A DNA stretch of 8,481 nt from Planctomycetes bacterium SM23_32 (GTDB taxonomy: Bacteria; Planctomycetota; Brocadiia; SM23-32). A program made the translations under genes and the position numbers. Below the pieces are notes generated by a model, which searched no databases, was not told the DNA's origin, and was given only the letters and a program-made list of their open reading frames with translations. This document shows positions 1 through 6,652 of the stretch, piece after piece; the first letter of the stretch is position 1, and every line of letters begins with the position of its first letter. The stretch lies in assembly GCA_001303885.1 (NCBI GenBank), contig LJUE01000089.1, positions 1-8,481 on the forward strand. Direction: 5' to 3'.

Positions 1-1220
1 GCCAGCGCCAGGGCCAGGGCCGCCTTCGCCTGCGGCTCGGGCCGGTCGAGCCAATCGGGGGGTGTCGTGCGCGCGCCCCTGTCCGCGTCGTATTGCAGCT
101 CGAACAGGCCGTCGTCGCGCTGCATGAAAAGCAGGAACTCCGCCAGCGCCGCAATCCATGCGTCCGGCTCGGTGCGCCGTGCCACGTGGCGATAGCGGCA
201 TAGCGCCTCGAGCACGTGGGCGCTCGCCTCCAGCTCGTAGGCGAGCCGGCAGGCCTCTTGGCGCCGGGTGAACGCCCTCGTCGGGTTGTCGGCATCCATG
301 TGGGTAGACTGCATCAGGCGCGAGACCGCGTCGTAGCAGGCCCGCACGTGCTCGGTCTTGCGCCGCACGTCGGCCAGCGCGGCCAGGGCGCCGGCTGCGG
401 CCGCCTGATCGGTGACGGTCTCGCAGCCGCCGGGCAGCCCGCCGACCGGGTCCCAGTAGGTCAGGAATCTGCCGGTCTCGTCCTGCACGCGCACGAGGTA
501 TTCGCCGGCCAGCCGCGCCGCGCGCAGGAGCCTGGCCAGGGTCGGCTCGCCGGTCGGCGTCAGGCCGCGGGGGCACGCCAGCGCATAGCGGCTGCCCGGT
601 GCGTCGTTGACGAAGCTCAGCGCGTCGAGCCGCCACATGCGGCGGTCGGGTTCGCGCCACGCGTCGGGCGACAGGGCCGCTTCCGCGCTCAGCGTTGGCC
701 CGAAGCGCCGGTGCGCGAACGTCACCCGCTGCTCCGCGGCGAAGGGGCGCGCCTCGCGCAGGACGTCCACGCGCACGCGAAGGGCCGAAGCATCGGGCGG
801 CCGGCCGAGCCGTGCGACGACCTGCCCTGCGGCGCTCAGCATGCTGCCGACCAGGCTCTCCTCGCGGGCCATGACGCGCAGGGGCGCCTCGCCCTCAGCG
901 TAGACGGTCACAAACACCACCGCACTCAGGGGCTCCTCGCAGACAGGCGCTGCGTCAGCGCCGGGCCCTTCGCCGCCAGAAAGGGACGCCAGGAACAGGC
1001 CCAGCAGGTGCGATGCGTCGTTCTCGTCCAGTTCGACGTCCCAGCGGGCCCCTTCGGGCGGGATGGCGACCGCCGACGGGGGTTCCTGAACGGCGCCTGG
1101 CCCGTCGGCCGCCCCCGCCCTGCCCCACAGGAGCATCACGGCCGGCCCCGCCACCAGGACCGCCACCAGGAACAGGGCGGCGAACTCCTTCCGCACGGCC
1201 TCGGGGGAACGTGTCTTCAT
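1..1220 (-). CDS. Membrane-anchored alpha/alpha-toroid-like protein, C-terminus cut off by window edge
   Basis: An open frame runs from an ATG at 1220 to the window edge without a stop, giving 406 visible residues. Residues about 14-32 form one hydrophobic segment after a basic start (MKTRSPEAVRKEF), so I read a signal anchor with the rest outside the cytoplasm. Residues about 98-155 form a small mixed alpha/beta-looking stretch (AVVFVTVY, then LRVRVDVLREARP). Residues about 230-400 are helix-rich. They contain two related units, EYLVRVQDETGRFLTYWDP near 240 and EFLLFMQRDDGLFELQYD near 361, with the Q-x-x-x-G-x-F pattern seen in alpha/alpha-toroid folds (prenyltransferase/squalene-cyclase and glycan-epimerase-like proteins). 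No clear catalytic residues can be named. The start lies 10 bases after the epimerase stop with no strong Shine-Dalgarno sequence, so translation may be coupled to that gene. Context suggests a role in surface glycan or exported-protein processing, which is inference only. Confidence 0.75.
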   Translation of the reverse strand, partial: MKTRSPEAVRKEFAALFLVAVLVAGPAVMLLWGRAGAADGPGAVQEPPSAVAIPPEGARWDVELDENDASHLLGLFLASLSGGEGPGADAAPVCEEPLSAVVFVTVYAEGEAPLRVMAREESLVGSMLSAAGQVVARLGRPPDASALRVRVDVLREARPFAAEQRVTFAHRRFGPTLSAEAALSPDAWREPDRRMWRLDALSFVNDAPGSRYALACPRGLTPTGEPTLARLLRAARLAGEYLVRVQDETGRFLTYWDPVGGLPGGCETVTDQAAAAGALAALADVRRKTEHVRACYDAVSRLMQSTHMDADNPTRAFTRRQEACRLAYELEASAHVLEALCRYRHVARRTEPDAWIAALAEFLLFMQRDDGLFELQYDADRGARTTPPDWLDRPEPQAKAALALAL

Positions 1221-1230
1221 GACGGACGGC

Positions 1231-2202
1231 TCAGTGCTCGGGCGCGTCGGGGAGGAAGAAGGTGGTGTCCTCCTTGCCCTGGTACCACTCGACGGCGCGG
1301 CTCAGGCCCTCTGCGAAGCCGACCAGGGGCCGGAAGCCGATGGTCTTACGGGCCAGGGAGATGTCCGCCTGGGAATGCCTGACGTCGCCGGGCCGCTCGT
1401 CGGCGTAATCCGCATCGGCGGGCGTGCCCATCAGCTCGGCCAGCGTGCTCAGCAGTTCGTTCAGGCTCCGGCGCTCTCCGCTGCCGATGTTCAGCACAGC
1501 GCCCGCTGCCTTCGGAGACGTCGCGGCCAGCAGGTTGGCCTCCACCACGTCGTCCACAAAGACGAAGTCCCGCGTCTGCTCCCCATCGCCATGGACGACC
1601 GGGCGCCTGCTGAGCATGATGCTGCGGATGAAGATCGGCACCACGGCGGCGTACTGGCTCTCAGTGTCCTGATACGGGCCGAAGACGTTGAAGTAGCGCA
1701 GCGAGACGGCCTCCGGGCCGAGCCCGTCGTTGAACGCCCGGCAGTAGTGTTCGCCGGCCAGCTTGCTGGCGGCGTAGGGGCTCTTGGGGGCGGGCGGCAT
1801 GTCCTCGCGCTTGGGCAGCTGGGGCGCGTCCCCGTAGACCGCGCAGCTCGAAGCGAACACCACGCGCCGCACGCCCAGCTCCCGGGCGGCCGTCAGCACG
1901 TTCAGCGTGCCCCCGACGTTCACCTCATTGGTGTGGACGGGGTCCTCCACCGACAGGGGCACGCTGACCTGGGCGGCCTGGTGCAGGACGCAGTCGGCCC
2001 CGTCGAGCGCCTCGCGCACGAGCTCGGGATCACAGACGCTCCCCTCGAAGAGCGTCACGTCGCGCTGGACGCCGGCCAGGTTGTCGCGCCGGCCCGTCGA
2101 GAAGTCATCCAGAACGCGCACCGCCTCCCCCGCCGCCGTGAGCCGTCGCGCGATGGCGGAGCCGATGAACCCCGCCCCGCCGGTGACCACGTATACGGAC
2201 AC
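1231..2202 (-). CDS. NAD-dependent UDP-sugar 4-epimerase (WbpP/GalE-type extended SDR)
   Basis: This 323-residue protein is a complete extended short-chain dehydrogenase/reductase. The Rossmann motif GGAGFIG is at 8-14, with Asp31-Asp32 after the second strand as expected for NAD binding. Catalytic elements are SSCAVYG (118-124) and the Y-x-x-x-K pair Tyr143/Lys147. The stretch RYFNVFGPYQD (169-179) followed by YAAVVP, plus HGDGEQTRDFVFVDDVV and RPGDVRHSQADIS near the C-terminus, match the pattern I know from WbpP-like UDP-GlcNAc/UDP-Glc C4-epimerases rather than dTDP-glucose dehydratases. It would interconvert gluco- and galacto-configured UDP-sugars in the cytoplasm for polysaccharide or glycan assembly. 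The start is GTG at 2202, preceded by GGAGGG at good spacing; an ATG seven bases upstream is in another frame. A candidate promoter lies at 2242-2270. The downstream gene begins 10 bases after its stop, so the two probably share a transcript. The exact sugar is not determined by sequence. Confidence 0.93.
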   Translation of the reverse strand: MSVYVVTGGAGFIGSAIARRLTAAGEAVRVLDDFSTGRRDNLAGVQRDVTLFEGSVCDPELVREALDGADCVLHQAAQVSVPLSVEDPVHTNEVNVGGTLNVLTAARELGVRRVVFASSCAVYGDAPQLPKREDMPPAPKSPYAASKLAGEHYCRAFNDGLGPEAVSLRYFNVFGPYQDTESQYAAVVPIFIRSIMLSRRPVVHGDGEQTRDFVFVDDVVEANLLAATSPKAAGAVLNIGSGERRSLNELLSTLAELMGTPADADYADERPGDVRHSQADISLARKTIGFRPLVGFAEGLSRAVEWYQGKEDTTFFLPDAPEH

Positions 2203-2241
2203 TTGCCATCCCTCCGGTGGAAGACCAGGCGTCTGCGCGAG

Positions 2242-2270
2242 AGTTTAGCGCACGGCCTCCCGCCAGGCAA
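2242..2270 (-). promoter_or_regulatory. Candidate sigma70 promoter for the epimerase operon
   Basis: Read on the minus strand, TTGCCT (2270-2265) and TAAACT (2247-2242) are separated by exactly 17 bases. Each matches the consensus at four of six positions. The predicted transcript start near 2235 leaves a leader of roughly 33 nt before the GTG at 2202, which contains the GGAGGG ribosome-binding site. It is one of the few A/T-containing spots in this GC-rich intergenic region, which supports it. It is a prediction from sequence pattern only. Confidence 0.5.
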
Positions 2271-2281
2271 CCGGCGCGGCC

Positions 2282-2311
2282 TTGACACTGCCCGGCGGCG
2301 CGGTGCATCCT
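2282..2311 (+). promoter_or_regulatory. Candidate -35 element (perfect TTGACA) for the hexose-phosphate mutase gene
   Basis: A perfect TTGACA lies at 2282-2287 upstream of the divergent plus-strand gene. The best -10 is poor: CATCCT at 2306-2311 with an 18-base spacer matches three of six positions. If used, transcription would start near 2318 and give a leader of about 75 nt before the GTG at 2393. Together with the minus-strand promoter at 2242-2270, this would make 2203-2392 a compact divergent promoter region. Confidence 0.35.
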
Positions 2312-2392
2312 GACCCTCGGGGTGCCGTGCGCCGCTTCTCGTCCCTCCGGCGCGGGACCGCGAAAGGCACGCGGACGGGAGCGTGAACTGAC

Positions 2393-3739
2393 GTGAGCAT
2401 CTTCAAGGCGTGCGACATAAGGGGCGTCTACCCCGGCGAGCGGGACGAGCCGGCGGCGGATGCGATCGGCAGCGCAGCGGGCGAAATGCTCGACGGCGGC
2501 GACTGCGTGCTGGCCGGGGACGTGCGGCAGAGCACGCCGGCGCTCAAGGAGGCCGTGCGCCGAGGGCTGACACGGGCCGGCGCGCGCGTCATGGACGTCG
2601 GCATCGTGCCGACGCCCGCCGCCTGCTGGGCGCGGCGGCGCTTCGGCGCGCGGGGGCTGGTCGTGGTCACCGCGTCCCACAACCCGCCGCAGTACAACGG
2701 CATGAAGCTCATGCTCGGCGACCTGCCGGTCACCCCCGAGGACATGGAGGAGCTCCAGGCCCGCGCTGAGGAGCATCGGCGGATGGGTCCGGTCGCATCT
2801 GCCTCCGCGCCGGGCGCCACGACTGCGCTCGACGTCAAGGCCGACTACCTCGCCTGGCTCGCGGGGCGATTCGCCGGCACGGGTCGCGGGCGGAAGGCCC
2901 TGGTGGACGCCGGCAACGGCTGCGCCTCGGAGTGGGCGCCGGCGGCCTTCCGCGCCGCAGACTACGAGGTGGAGGAGCTGTTCTGCCGGCCGGACGGTCG
3001 GTTCCCCAACCGCTCGCCCAACCCCTCGCGGCCGGAGGCCGTGGCGGCGGCGTCCCGGCGAGTGCGCGATGCCGGCGCCGACTTCGGCGTCTGCTTCGAC
3101 GGCGACGCGGACCGGGCCGTGTTCCTGGACGAGAACGGCAACTTCGTGGACGCCGAACAGGCGCTGATCCTCCTCGCCCGCCGCGTCCTGGCCGACGAAC
3201 CGGGCGCGGGCGTGGTCTACGACCTGAAGAGCACGCGCGTCGTGCCGCGCGAGGTTGAGCGCGCCGGCGGCCGGCCGATCATGGAACGCTCGGGCTACGC
3301 CTTCATCAAGCGCCGGCTCATCCGGGAGGACGCCGCCCTGGCCGGCGAGGCGAGCGGCCACTTCTTCTTTCGCGAACTCGGCGGCGACGACGGCATCTAC
3401 GCCGCGCTGCGCATGGGCGAGCTGATAGCCGAGGCGGGCCGCCCCTTCTCGGAGCTGCTGGCGAGCGCCCCCCCCTACCACATCAGCCAGGACATCCGCG
3501 TCCCGTGCCCGTCGGGGCGGGCGGCGCAGATCGTGGAAGGGCTGGCGAGCCGGTTCGCCGACCGGCCCCAGGACCGGACGGACGGCGTGCGGGTCGAGTT
3601 CGACGGCGGCTGGGCGCTCTGCCGGCCCAGCGTCACGGAGCCGGCCGTCACTGTTCGCGTCGAGGGCGACACTGCCGAGCGGATGGAGGAGCTGAGGAAC
3701 GCCTTCCTCGACGCGCTCCGGAGGCTGCGCGGCGCATAG
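2393..3739 (+). CDS. Phosphomannomutase/phosphoglucomutase (AlgC-like alpha-D-phosphohexomutase)
   Basis: This 448-residue protein has the full alpha-D-phosphohexomutase architecture in order. The N-terminal FKACDIRGVYPGE is typical of the family. The phosphoserine loop TASHNP carries the catalytic Ser95. The Mg-binding loop DGDADR is at 236-241. The sugar-recognition loop GEASGH is at 318-323, followed by DDGIYAALR, very like Pseudomonas AlgC (GEMSGH, Met replaced by Ala320). The C-terminal phosphate-binding loop RPSVTEP is at 411-417. The enzyme interconverts hexose 6-phosphate and 1-phosphate in the cytoplasm through a glucose or mannose 1,6-bisphosphate intermediate, feeding GDP-mannose or UDP-glucose synthesis. 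The loop residue after Ser413 is Val414, where most relatives have Gly or Asn. The start is GTG with GGGAG 11 bases upstream. It is divergent from the epimerase, which fits a shared role in surface polysaccharide supply. Mannose versus glucose preference cannot be read from the sequence. Confidence 0.92.
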   Translation: MSIFKACDIRGVYPGERDEPAADAIGSAAGEMLDGGDCVLAGDVRQSTPALKEAVRRGLTRAGARVMDVGIVPTPAACWARRRFGARGLVVVTASHNPPQYNGMKLMLGDLPVTPEDMEELQARAEEHRRMGPVASASAPGATTALDVKADYLAWLAGRFAGTGRGRKALVDAGNGCASEWAPAAFRAADYEVEELFCRPDGRFPNRSPNPSRPEAVAAASRRVRDAGADFGVCFDGDADRAVFLDENGNFVDAEQALILLARRVLADEPGAGVVYDLKSTRVVPREVERAGGRPIMERSGYAFIKRRLIREDAALAGEASGHFFFRELGGDDGIYAALRMGELIAEAGRPFSELLASAPPYHISQDIRVPCPSGRAAQIVEGLASRFADRPQDRTDGVRVEFDGGWALCRPSVTEPAVTVRVEGDTAERMEELRNAFLDALRRLRGA

Positions 3740-3778
3740 CAGACGGGATGCGGAGCGTCAGGGGTCCCGGACGCCACA

Positions 3779-3816
3779 CGCCGCCCGGGCGGCGCCCTTC
3801 GGATCCGGCCCGAAGG
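3779..3816. terminator. Two adjacent GC hairpins between convergent genes, possible bidirectional terminator
   Basis: A self-complementary 16-mer, CGCCGCCCGGGCGGCG, occupies 3779-3794. It is followed by a second inverted repeat, CCTTCGG (3796-3802) and CCGAAGG (3810-3816), with a 7-nt loop. They sit in the 115-base gap between the 3' ends of the plus-strand mutase gene and the minus-strand pyrI. There is no T-tract on either side, so factor-independent termination is not assured. Position between converging genes is the main argument. Confidence 0.45.
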
Positions 3817-3854
3817 TCAGGAGGGACGGGATCGGTCATGGCGGCAGCGGGCGG

Positions 3855-4325
3855 CTACTTGAGGATGATGTCGGGGCCGGTCATCACGCGCTCGCAGTAG
3901 ACGCACCGCAGGCCGACGGGGTCGGAGGCGATCACGTCGAAGCAGGTGCTGACGGCCTGGCGGTTGGTGATGCAACTGGGGTTGAAGCAGCGCACGATGC
4001 CCTCGACCCGCTCGGGCAGCTCGACGCTGCGCTTCTCGGCCACCTCGTAGTCCTGGATGATGTTGAGGGTGGCCTGGGGGGCGATCAGGGCGATCTTGTT
4101 GACCTCCTGGGGAGTCAGCTCGCGGCTTTCGATCTTGATGATGCCCTTCTTGCCGACCTTGCCGCTGGGCAGGTTCATGCCCACCAGCACCGTGTGCTGC
4201 TCCTGGGCCAGCCGCAGTATCTCGGCCACCTTGAAAGTGGCCTCGTTCTGGATGTGGTCAATGACCGTCCCATTGCGAATGGCCGAGACGCTCATCTCAC
4301 GCCGCGCGCCCTTCTCGGAACCCAT
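3855..4325 (-). CDS. pyrI: Aspartate carbamoyltransferase regulatory subunit
   Basis: The protein matches PyrI along its length. The N-terminal allosteric domain has RNGTVIDHI, LNLPSGK-like NLPSGKVGKKGIIKIES and APQATLNIIQDYEVAEKR. The C-terminal zinc domain has four cysteines in the C-x4-C ... C-x2-C pattern (Cys113, Cys118, Cys141, Cys144). Residues equivalent to the E. coli nucleotide-effector ligands Asp19, His20, Lys60, Asn84, Tyr89 and Lys94 are all present (Asp23, His24, Lys64, Asn88, Tyr93, Lys98), so CTP/ATP binding is expected to be retained. It bridges PyrB trimers into the regulated heterododecamer. I chose ATG at 4325 (156 residues) because GGAAAGG lies seven bases upstream; a GTG at 4331 would overlap the pyrB stop as GTGA and add two residues, but the purine stretch would then be too close. 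It is cotranscribed with pyrB. Confidence 0.95.
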   Translation of the reverse strand: MGSEKGARREMSVSAIRNGTVIDHIQNEATFKVAEILRLAQEQHTVLVGMNLPSGKVGKKGIIKIESRELTPQEVNKIALIAPQATLNIIQDYEVAEKRSVELPERVEGIVRCFNPSCITNRQAVSTCFDVIASDPVGLRCVYCERVMTGPDIILK

Positions 4326-4327
4326 GC

Positions 4328-5251
4328 TCACGCCTTTCCGAGCACCATGGCCAGCAGGGCCTGCCGCACCGGCACGCCGTTCCTGGCCTGTTCGAAGTAG
4401 ACGGCGTACGGTGTGTCGTCCAGGTCGGGGGACAACTCGTCCACCCGCGGCAGCGGGTGCATTATGCGCAGAGAGTCCTTCACGACGCAGCTCTCGAGCA
4501 GCGCCCGGTCTATGCGATAGGCGCCCTTGACGCGCTCGTATTCGATGATGTCCGGGAACCGCTCCTGCTGGATGCGGGTCGAGTAGAGGATGTCCAGCTC
4601 GGGCAGGACGCCGGCCAGGTCGTCGGACTGCTCGTAACTGACGCCCGACTCCTCCAGCTCCCGCAGCAGCCCCGACGGCACGGCCAGGTTCGGCGGCGAG
4701 ACGAAGACCTGGCGGCAGTCGAATCGGGTCAGGGCCGTCACCAGCGAGTGCACCGTGCGCCCGTACTTCAGGTCCCCCACGAAGCCGACGGTGAGCCCGT
4801 CAATCTGCCCGCGCACCTTGCGGATGGTGTAGAGGTCCAGGAAGGTCTGCGTCGGGTGCTGGTTGGCGCCGTCGCCGGCGTTGATAACGGGCCGGCCGGC
4901 GATCTCAGCCGCCAGCCGGGCCGCCCCCTCCCAGGGGTGGCGCAGCGCTATCACGTCGCAGTAGCCGGCCACGATGCGAATGGCGTCGCTGAGGCTCTCC
5001 CCCTTCTTGAACGAGGTCAGCTCGGGGTCGCCCAGGTCCAGCACCTTCCCGCCGAGCTTCATCATGGCCGAGGCGAAACTCAGCCGCGTGCGCGTGGAGG
5101 GCTCCAGGAACATCGTGCCGAGGATCCGCCCCTCCAGCAGGCCGTAGTGGTCCTCGGCCTCCATGTGCGCGGCAGTGGACAGGACCCGGAGGATGCCGTC
5201 ACGGTCGAAGTCGCGGATGCTGATGACGCTCCCCTTGTAGCCCAGCACCAT
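4328..5251 (-). CDS. pyrB: Aspartate carbamoyltransferase catalytic subunit
   Basis: The protein catalyses carbamoyl phosphate plus aspartate to N-carbamoyl-aspartate, the first committed step of pyrimidine synthesis. The carbamoyl-phosphate loop FLEPSTRTRLSFA, the SFKKGES loop, ALRHP, the GDGANQHPTQTFLDL segment and the HPLPRVDEL loop are all present. Starting at ATG 5251 gives 307 residues and places STRTR at 52-56, the same numbering as E. coli PyrB. It also has a purine-rich AAGGGGG site eight bases upstream. A GTG at 5299 would add 16 residues with no family counterpart, so I reject it. The stop nearly abuts pyrI, giving a translationally linked pyrBI pair as in enterobacteria. A promoter is visible at 5320-5347, leaving a leader of about 60 nt. 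Confidence 0.95.
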   Translation of the reverse strand: MVLGYKGSVISIRDFDRDGILRVLSTAAHMEAEDHYGLLEGRILGTMFLEPSTRTRLSFASAMMKLGGKVLDLGDPELTSFKKGESLSDAIRIVAGYCDVIALRHPWEGAARLAAEIAGRPVINAGDGANQHPTQTFLDLYTIRKVRGQIDGLTVGFVGDLKYGRTVHSLVTALTRFDCRQVFVSPPNLAVPSGLLRELEESGVSYEQSDDLAGVLPELDILYSTRIQQERFPDIIEYERVKGAYRIDRALLESCVVKDSLRIMHPLPRVDELSPDLDDTPYAVYFEQARNGVPVRQALLAMVLGKA

Positions 5252-5291
5252 GCGGCCGGCCCCCTTCTGCACCGACTGGACTGCAACCGGC

Positions 5292-5319
5292 GGTCGCACC
5301 GACCCCGCCCTCGGGGCGG
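5292..5319 (-). promoter_or_regulatory. Small hairpins in the pyrB leader / discriminator region
   Basis: Immediately downstream of the pyrB -10 element are two short inverted repeats. CCGCCC (5305-5310) and GGGCGG (5314-5319) have a 3-nt loop, and GGTCG and CGACC (within 5292-5304) also have a 3-nt loop. The first overlaps the predicted start of transcription and makes the discriminator very GC-rich; the second lies in the 5' leader. No U-run follows, so an enterobacterial-style pyrBI attenuator is not supported. Confidence 0.3.
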
Positions 5320-5347
5320 ATTATAACCCAAAGCCCCGGCCCTGCAA
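5320..5347 (-). promoter_or_regulatory. sigma70-type promoter for pyrBI
   Basis: On the minus strand, TTGCAG (5347-5342) is followed after 16 bases by a perfect TATAAT (5325-5320). A consensus -10 is rare by chance in sequence this GC-rich, and it lies in the leuB-pyrB gap at the right distance from the PyrB start. Transcription is predicted to begin near 5313, about 60 nt before the ATG at 5251. Confidence 0.7.
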
Positions 5348-5349
5348 GC

Positions 5350-5378
5350 GCGCACGCGGCCCCCGTCTGGCCGCGCGC
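5350..5378 (-). terminator. GC hairpin after leuB, possible terminator
   Basis: The arms CGCGGCC (5355-5361) and GGCCGCG (5369-5375) pair around a 7-nt loop. Three further pairs form outside a two-base bulge (5350-5352 with 5376-5378). The structure starts three bases downstream of the leuB-like stop and ends just before the -35 of the pyrB promoter, so it could separate the two transcription units. There is no clear T-tract. Confidence 0.4.
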
Positions 5379-5380
5379 CC

Positions 5381-6436
5381 TCACTGCGCCAGCGCCTCGA
5401 CCACCAGGTCACCCACCTCGGAGGTGCTGTAGCCCATCCGCCCGGCGGCCATGCTCTTCAGCTTGCCGGCCGTCACGCTCATGACGGCCCGCTCGACGCG
5501 CTGCGCGGCCGCCTCCTCGCCGACCTGCTCCAGCATCATCGCCAGCGCGCAGATGGCAGCCAGCGGGTTGATGACGCCCTTGCCGGTGTACTTCGGCGCG
5601 CTGCCCCCTATCGGCTCGAACATGGAGACGCCCTCGGGGTTGATGTTGCCGCCGGCGGCGATGCCCATGCCCCCCTGGATCATCGCTCCCAGGTCCGTGA
5701 TAATGTCGCCGAACATGTTGCACGTCACGATGGTGTCGAACCACTCGGGGTTCTTGACCATCCACATGCAGGTGGCGTCCACGTGGGCGTAGCCCCGGGT
5801 CACGTCCGGGTACTCCTCCCCCACCTCGTTGAAGACGCGCCACCACAGGTCGTGGGCGTAGGTGAGCACGTTGGTCTTGGCGCAGAGTGTCAGCCGCTTC
5901 TCGTCGTTGCGCCGGCGGCAGTAGTCGAAGGCGTAGCGCACGCAGCGCTCCACGCCGAAGCGCGTGTTCACCATCTCCTGGATGGCCACCTCGTTCGGGG
6001 TGCCCTTGTAGGTGAAGCCGCCGCTGCCGGTGTAGAGGCCCTCGTTGTTCTCGCGCACCACGACGAAGTCAATGTCCTCGGGGCCCTTGTCCTTCAGCGG
6101 CGTCTCGACGCCGGGGTAGAGCTTGACGGGGCGGAGGTTGATGTACTGCTGAAGCTCGAAGCGGAGCCGCAGCAGCAGGCCCTTCTCCAGGATGCCGGGG
6201 GCCACGTCGGGATGGCCGACGGCGCCCAGGTAGATGGCGTCGAAGCTCCGCAGCTCCTCCAGCGCCGAGTCGGGCAGCACCTCGCCGGTGGCCAGGTAGC
6301 GGTCGCCGCCGAAGTCGTACTCGACGGTCTCGCAGTCGAAGCCTTCGATCCGGCTGACGGCGGCCAGGACCTTCAGCCCCTCGCGCACGACCTCGGGGCC
6401 GGTGCCGTCGCCGGGGATGACGGCTATCTTGTGCAT
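5381..6436 (-). CDS. leuB: 3-isopropylmalate dehydrogenase-like beta-decarboxylating dehydrogenase, with NADP-type cofactor residues
   Basis: This 351-residue protein belongs to the isocitrate/isopropylmalate dehydrogenase family. It starts with AVIPGDGTGPEV. The substrate region GLLLRLRFELQQYINLRP (Arg92, Arg102) closely follows actinobacterial LeuB, not isocitrate dehydrogenase, which has a Ser-x-Asn motif there. Arg128 and Tyr135 lie in VVRENNEGLYTG, Lys187 in AKTNV, and Asp220, Asp244 and Asp248 (NMFGDIITD) form the metal and catalytic site. The expected reaction is oxidative decarboxylation of 3-isopropylmalate in leucine synthesis. The nucleotide loop reads GGSAPKYTGKGVINP: Lys282-Tyr283 replace the Asp-Ile of NAD enzymes and match the Lys344-Tyr345 pair of E. 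coli NADP-isocitrate dehydrogenase, and the usual His before GSAP is Gly277. No leuC, leuD or leuA is in view, so the substrate assignment rests on motifs alone. The start ATG has GAGG five bases upstream. Confidence 0.85.
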   Translation of the reverse strand: MHKIAVIPGDGTGPEVVREGLKVLAAVSRIEGFDCETVEYDFGGDRYLATGEVLPDSALEELRSFDAIYLGAVGHPDVAPGILEKGLLLRLRFELQQYINLRPVKLYPGVETPLKDKGPEDIDFVVVRENNEGLYTGSGGFTYKGTPNEVAIQEMVNTRFGVERCVRYAFDYCRRRNDEKRLTLCAKTNVLTYAHDLWWRVFNEVGEEYPDVTRGYAHVDATCMWMVKNPEWFDTIVTCNMFGDIITDLGAMIQGGMGIAAGGNINPEGVSMFEPIGGSAPKYTGKGVINPLAAICALAMMLEQVGEEAAAQRVERAVMSVTAGKLKSMAAGRMGYSTSEVGDLVVEALAQ

Positions 6437-6487
6437 GGCGGCCTCGCGGAGCAGACGGGGGAAGTAAGCCAGGCGACCAAGCGCATC

Positions 6488-6516
6488 AGCTTACCCCTCG
6501 CCCCCCGCCAAGTCAA
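6488..6516 (-). promoter_or_regulatory. Candidate promoter for the leuB-like gene
   Basis: On the minus strand, TTGACT (6516-6511) and TAAGCT (6493-6488) are 17 bases apart. The -35 matches five of six positions and the -10 three of six. The predicted start near 6481 leaves a leader of about 45 nt before the ATG at 6436. The -35 lies inside the loop of the inverted repeat at 6501-6526. Confidence 0.45.
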
Positions 6517-6526
6517 AGGCGGGGGG
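6501..6526. repeat. Perfect 9-bp GC inverted repeat overlapping the leuB promoter
   Basis: CCCCCCGCC (6501-6509) and GGCGGGGGG (6518-6526) are exact inverse complements around the 8-base loop AAGTCAAA. The left arm falls in the spacer of the candidate leuB promoter and the loop contains its -35 hexamer. It could be an operator-like palindrome or an RNA hairpin upstream of the plus-strand small gene. Its function is unknown. Confidence 0.5.
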
Positions 6527-6652
6527 GCCGGATGTACCGTCGCAAGCGCCGGGCGGAGACCGACGGGCCTTGCTGCGACGTCATCATCCGGCGATGGGAG
6601 GAGTTCACGGGGCGGCAAGCTGAACGCATTCTGGAGGCAAAGGAGGCGGCCC

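Noticed and set aside
216..2313. Long plus-strand open frames opposite the first two genes
   Set aside because: They are antisense shadows in high-GC sequence. Their translations are Arg/Ala/Gly-rich without family motifs, while the minus strand encodes a clear epimerase and a coherent membrane-anchored protein.
2105..3481. 458-residue minus-strand open frame opposite the mutase gene
   Set aside because: It overlaps the epimerase start and the whole mutase core. It has no recognisable motif, and the plus-strand frame has all catalytic loops.
5251..5299. Upstream GTG start for pyrB at 5299
   Set aside because: It lacks a ribosome-binding site and adds 16 residues. ATG at 5251 gives E. coli-like numbering of the STRTR motif and has a purine-rich site at good spacing.
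5783..6652. Extended N-terminal part of the frame containing the 54-residue protein
   Set aside because: Nearly all of it is antisense to leuB and composition-biased. The perfect AGGAGG before the internal ATG at 6653 marks the real start.
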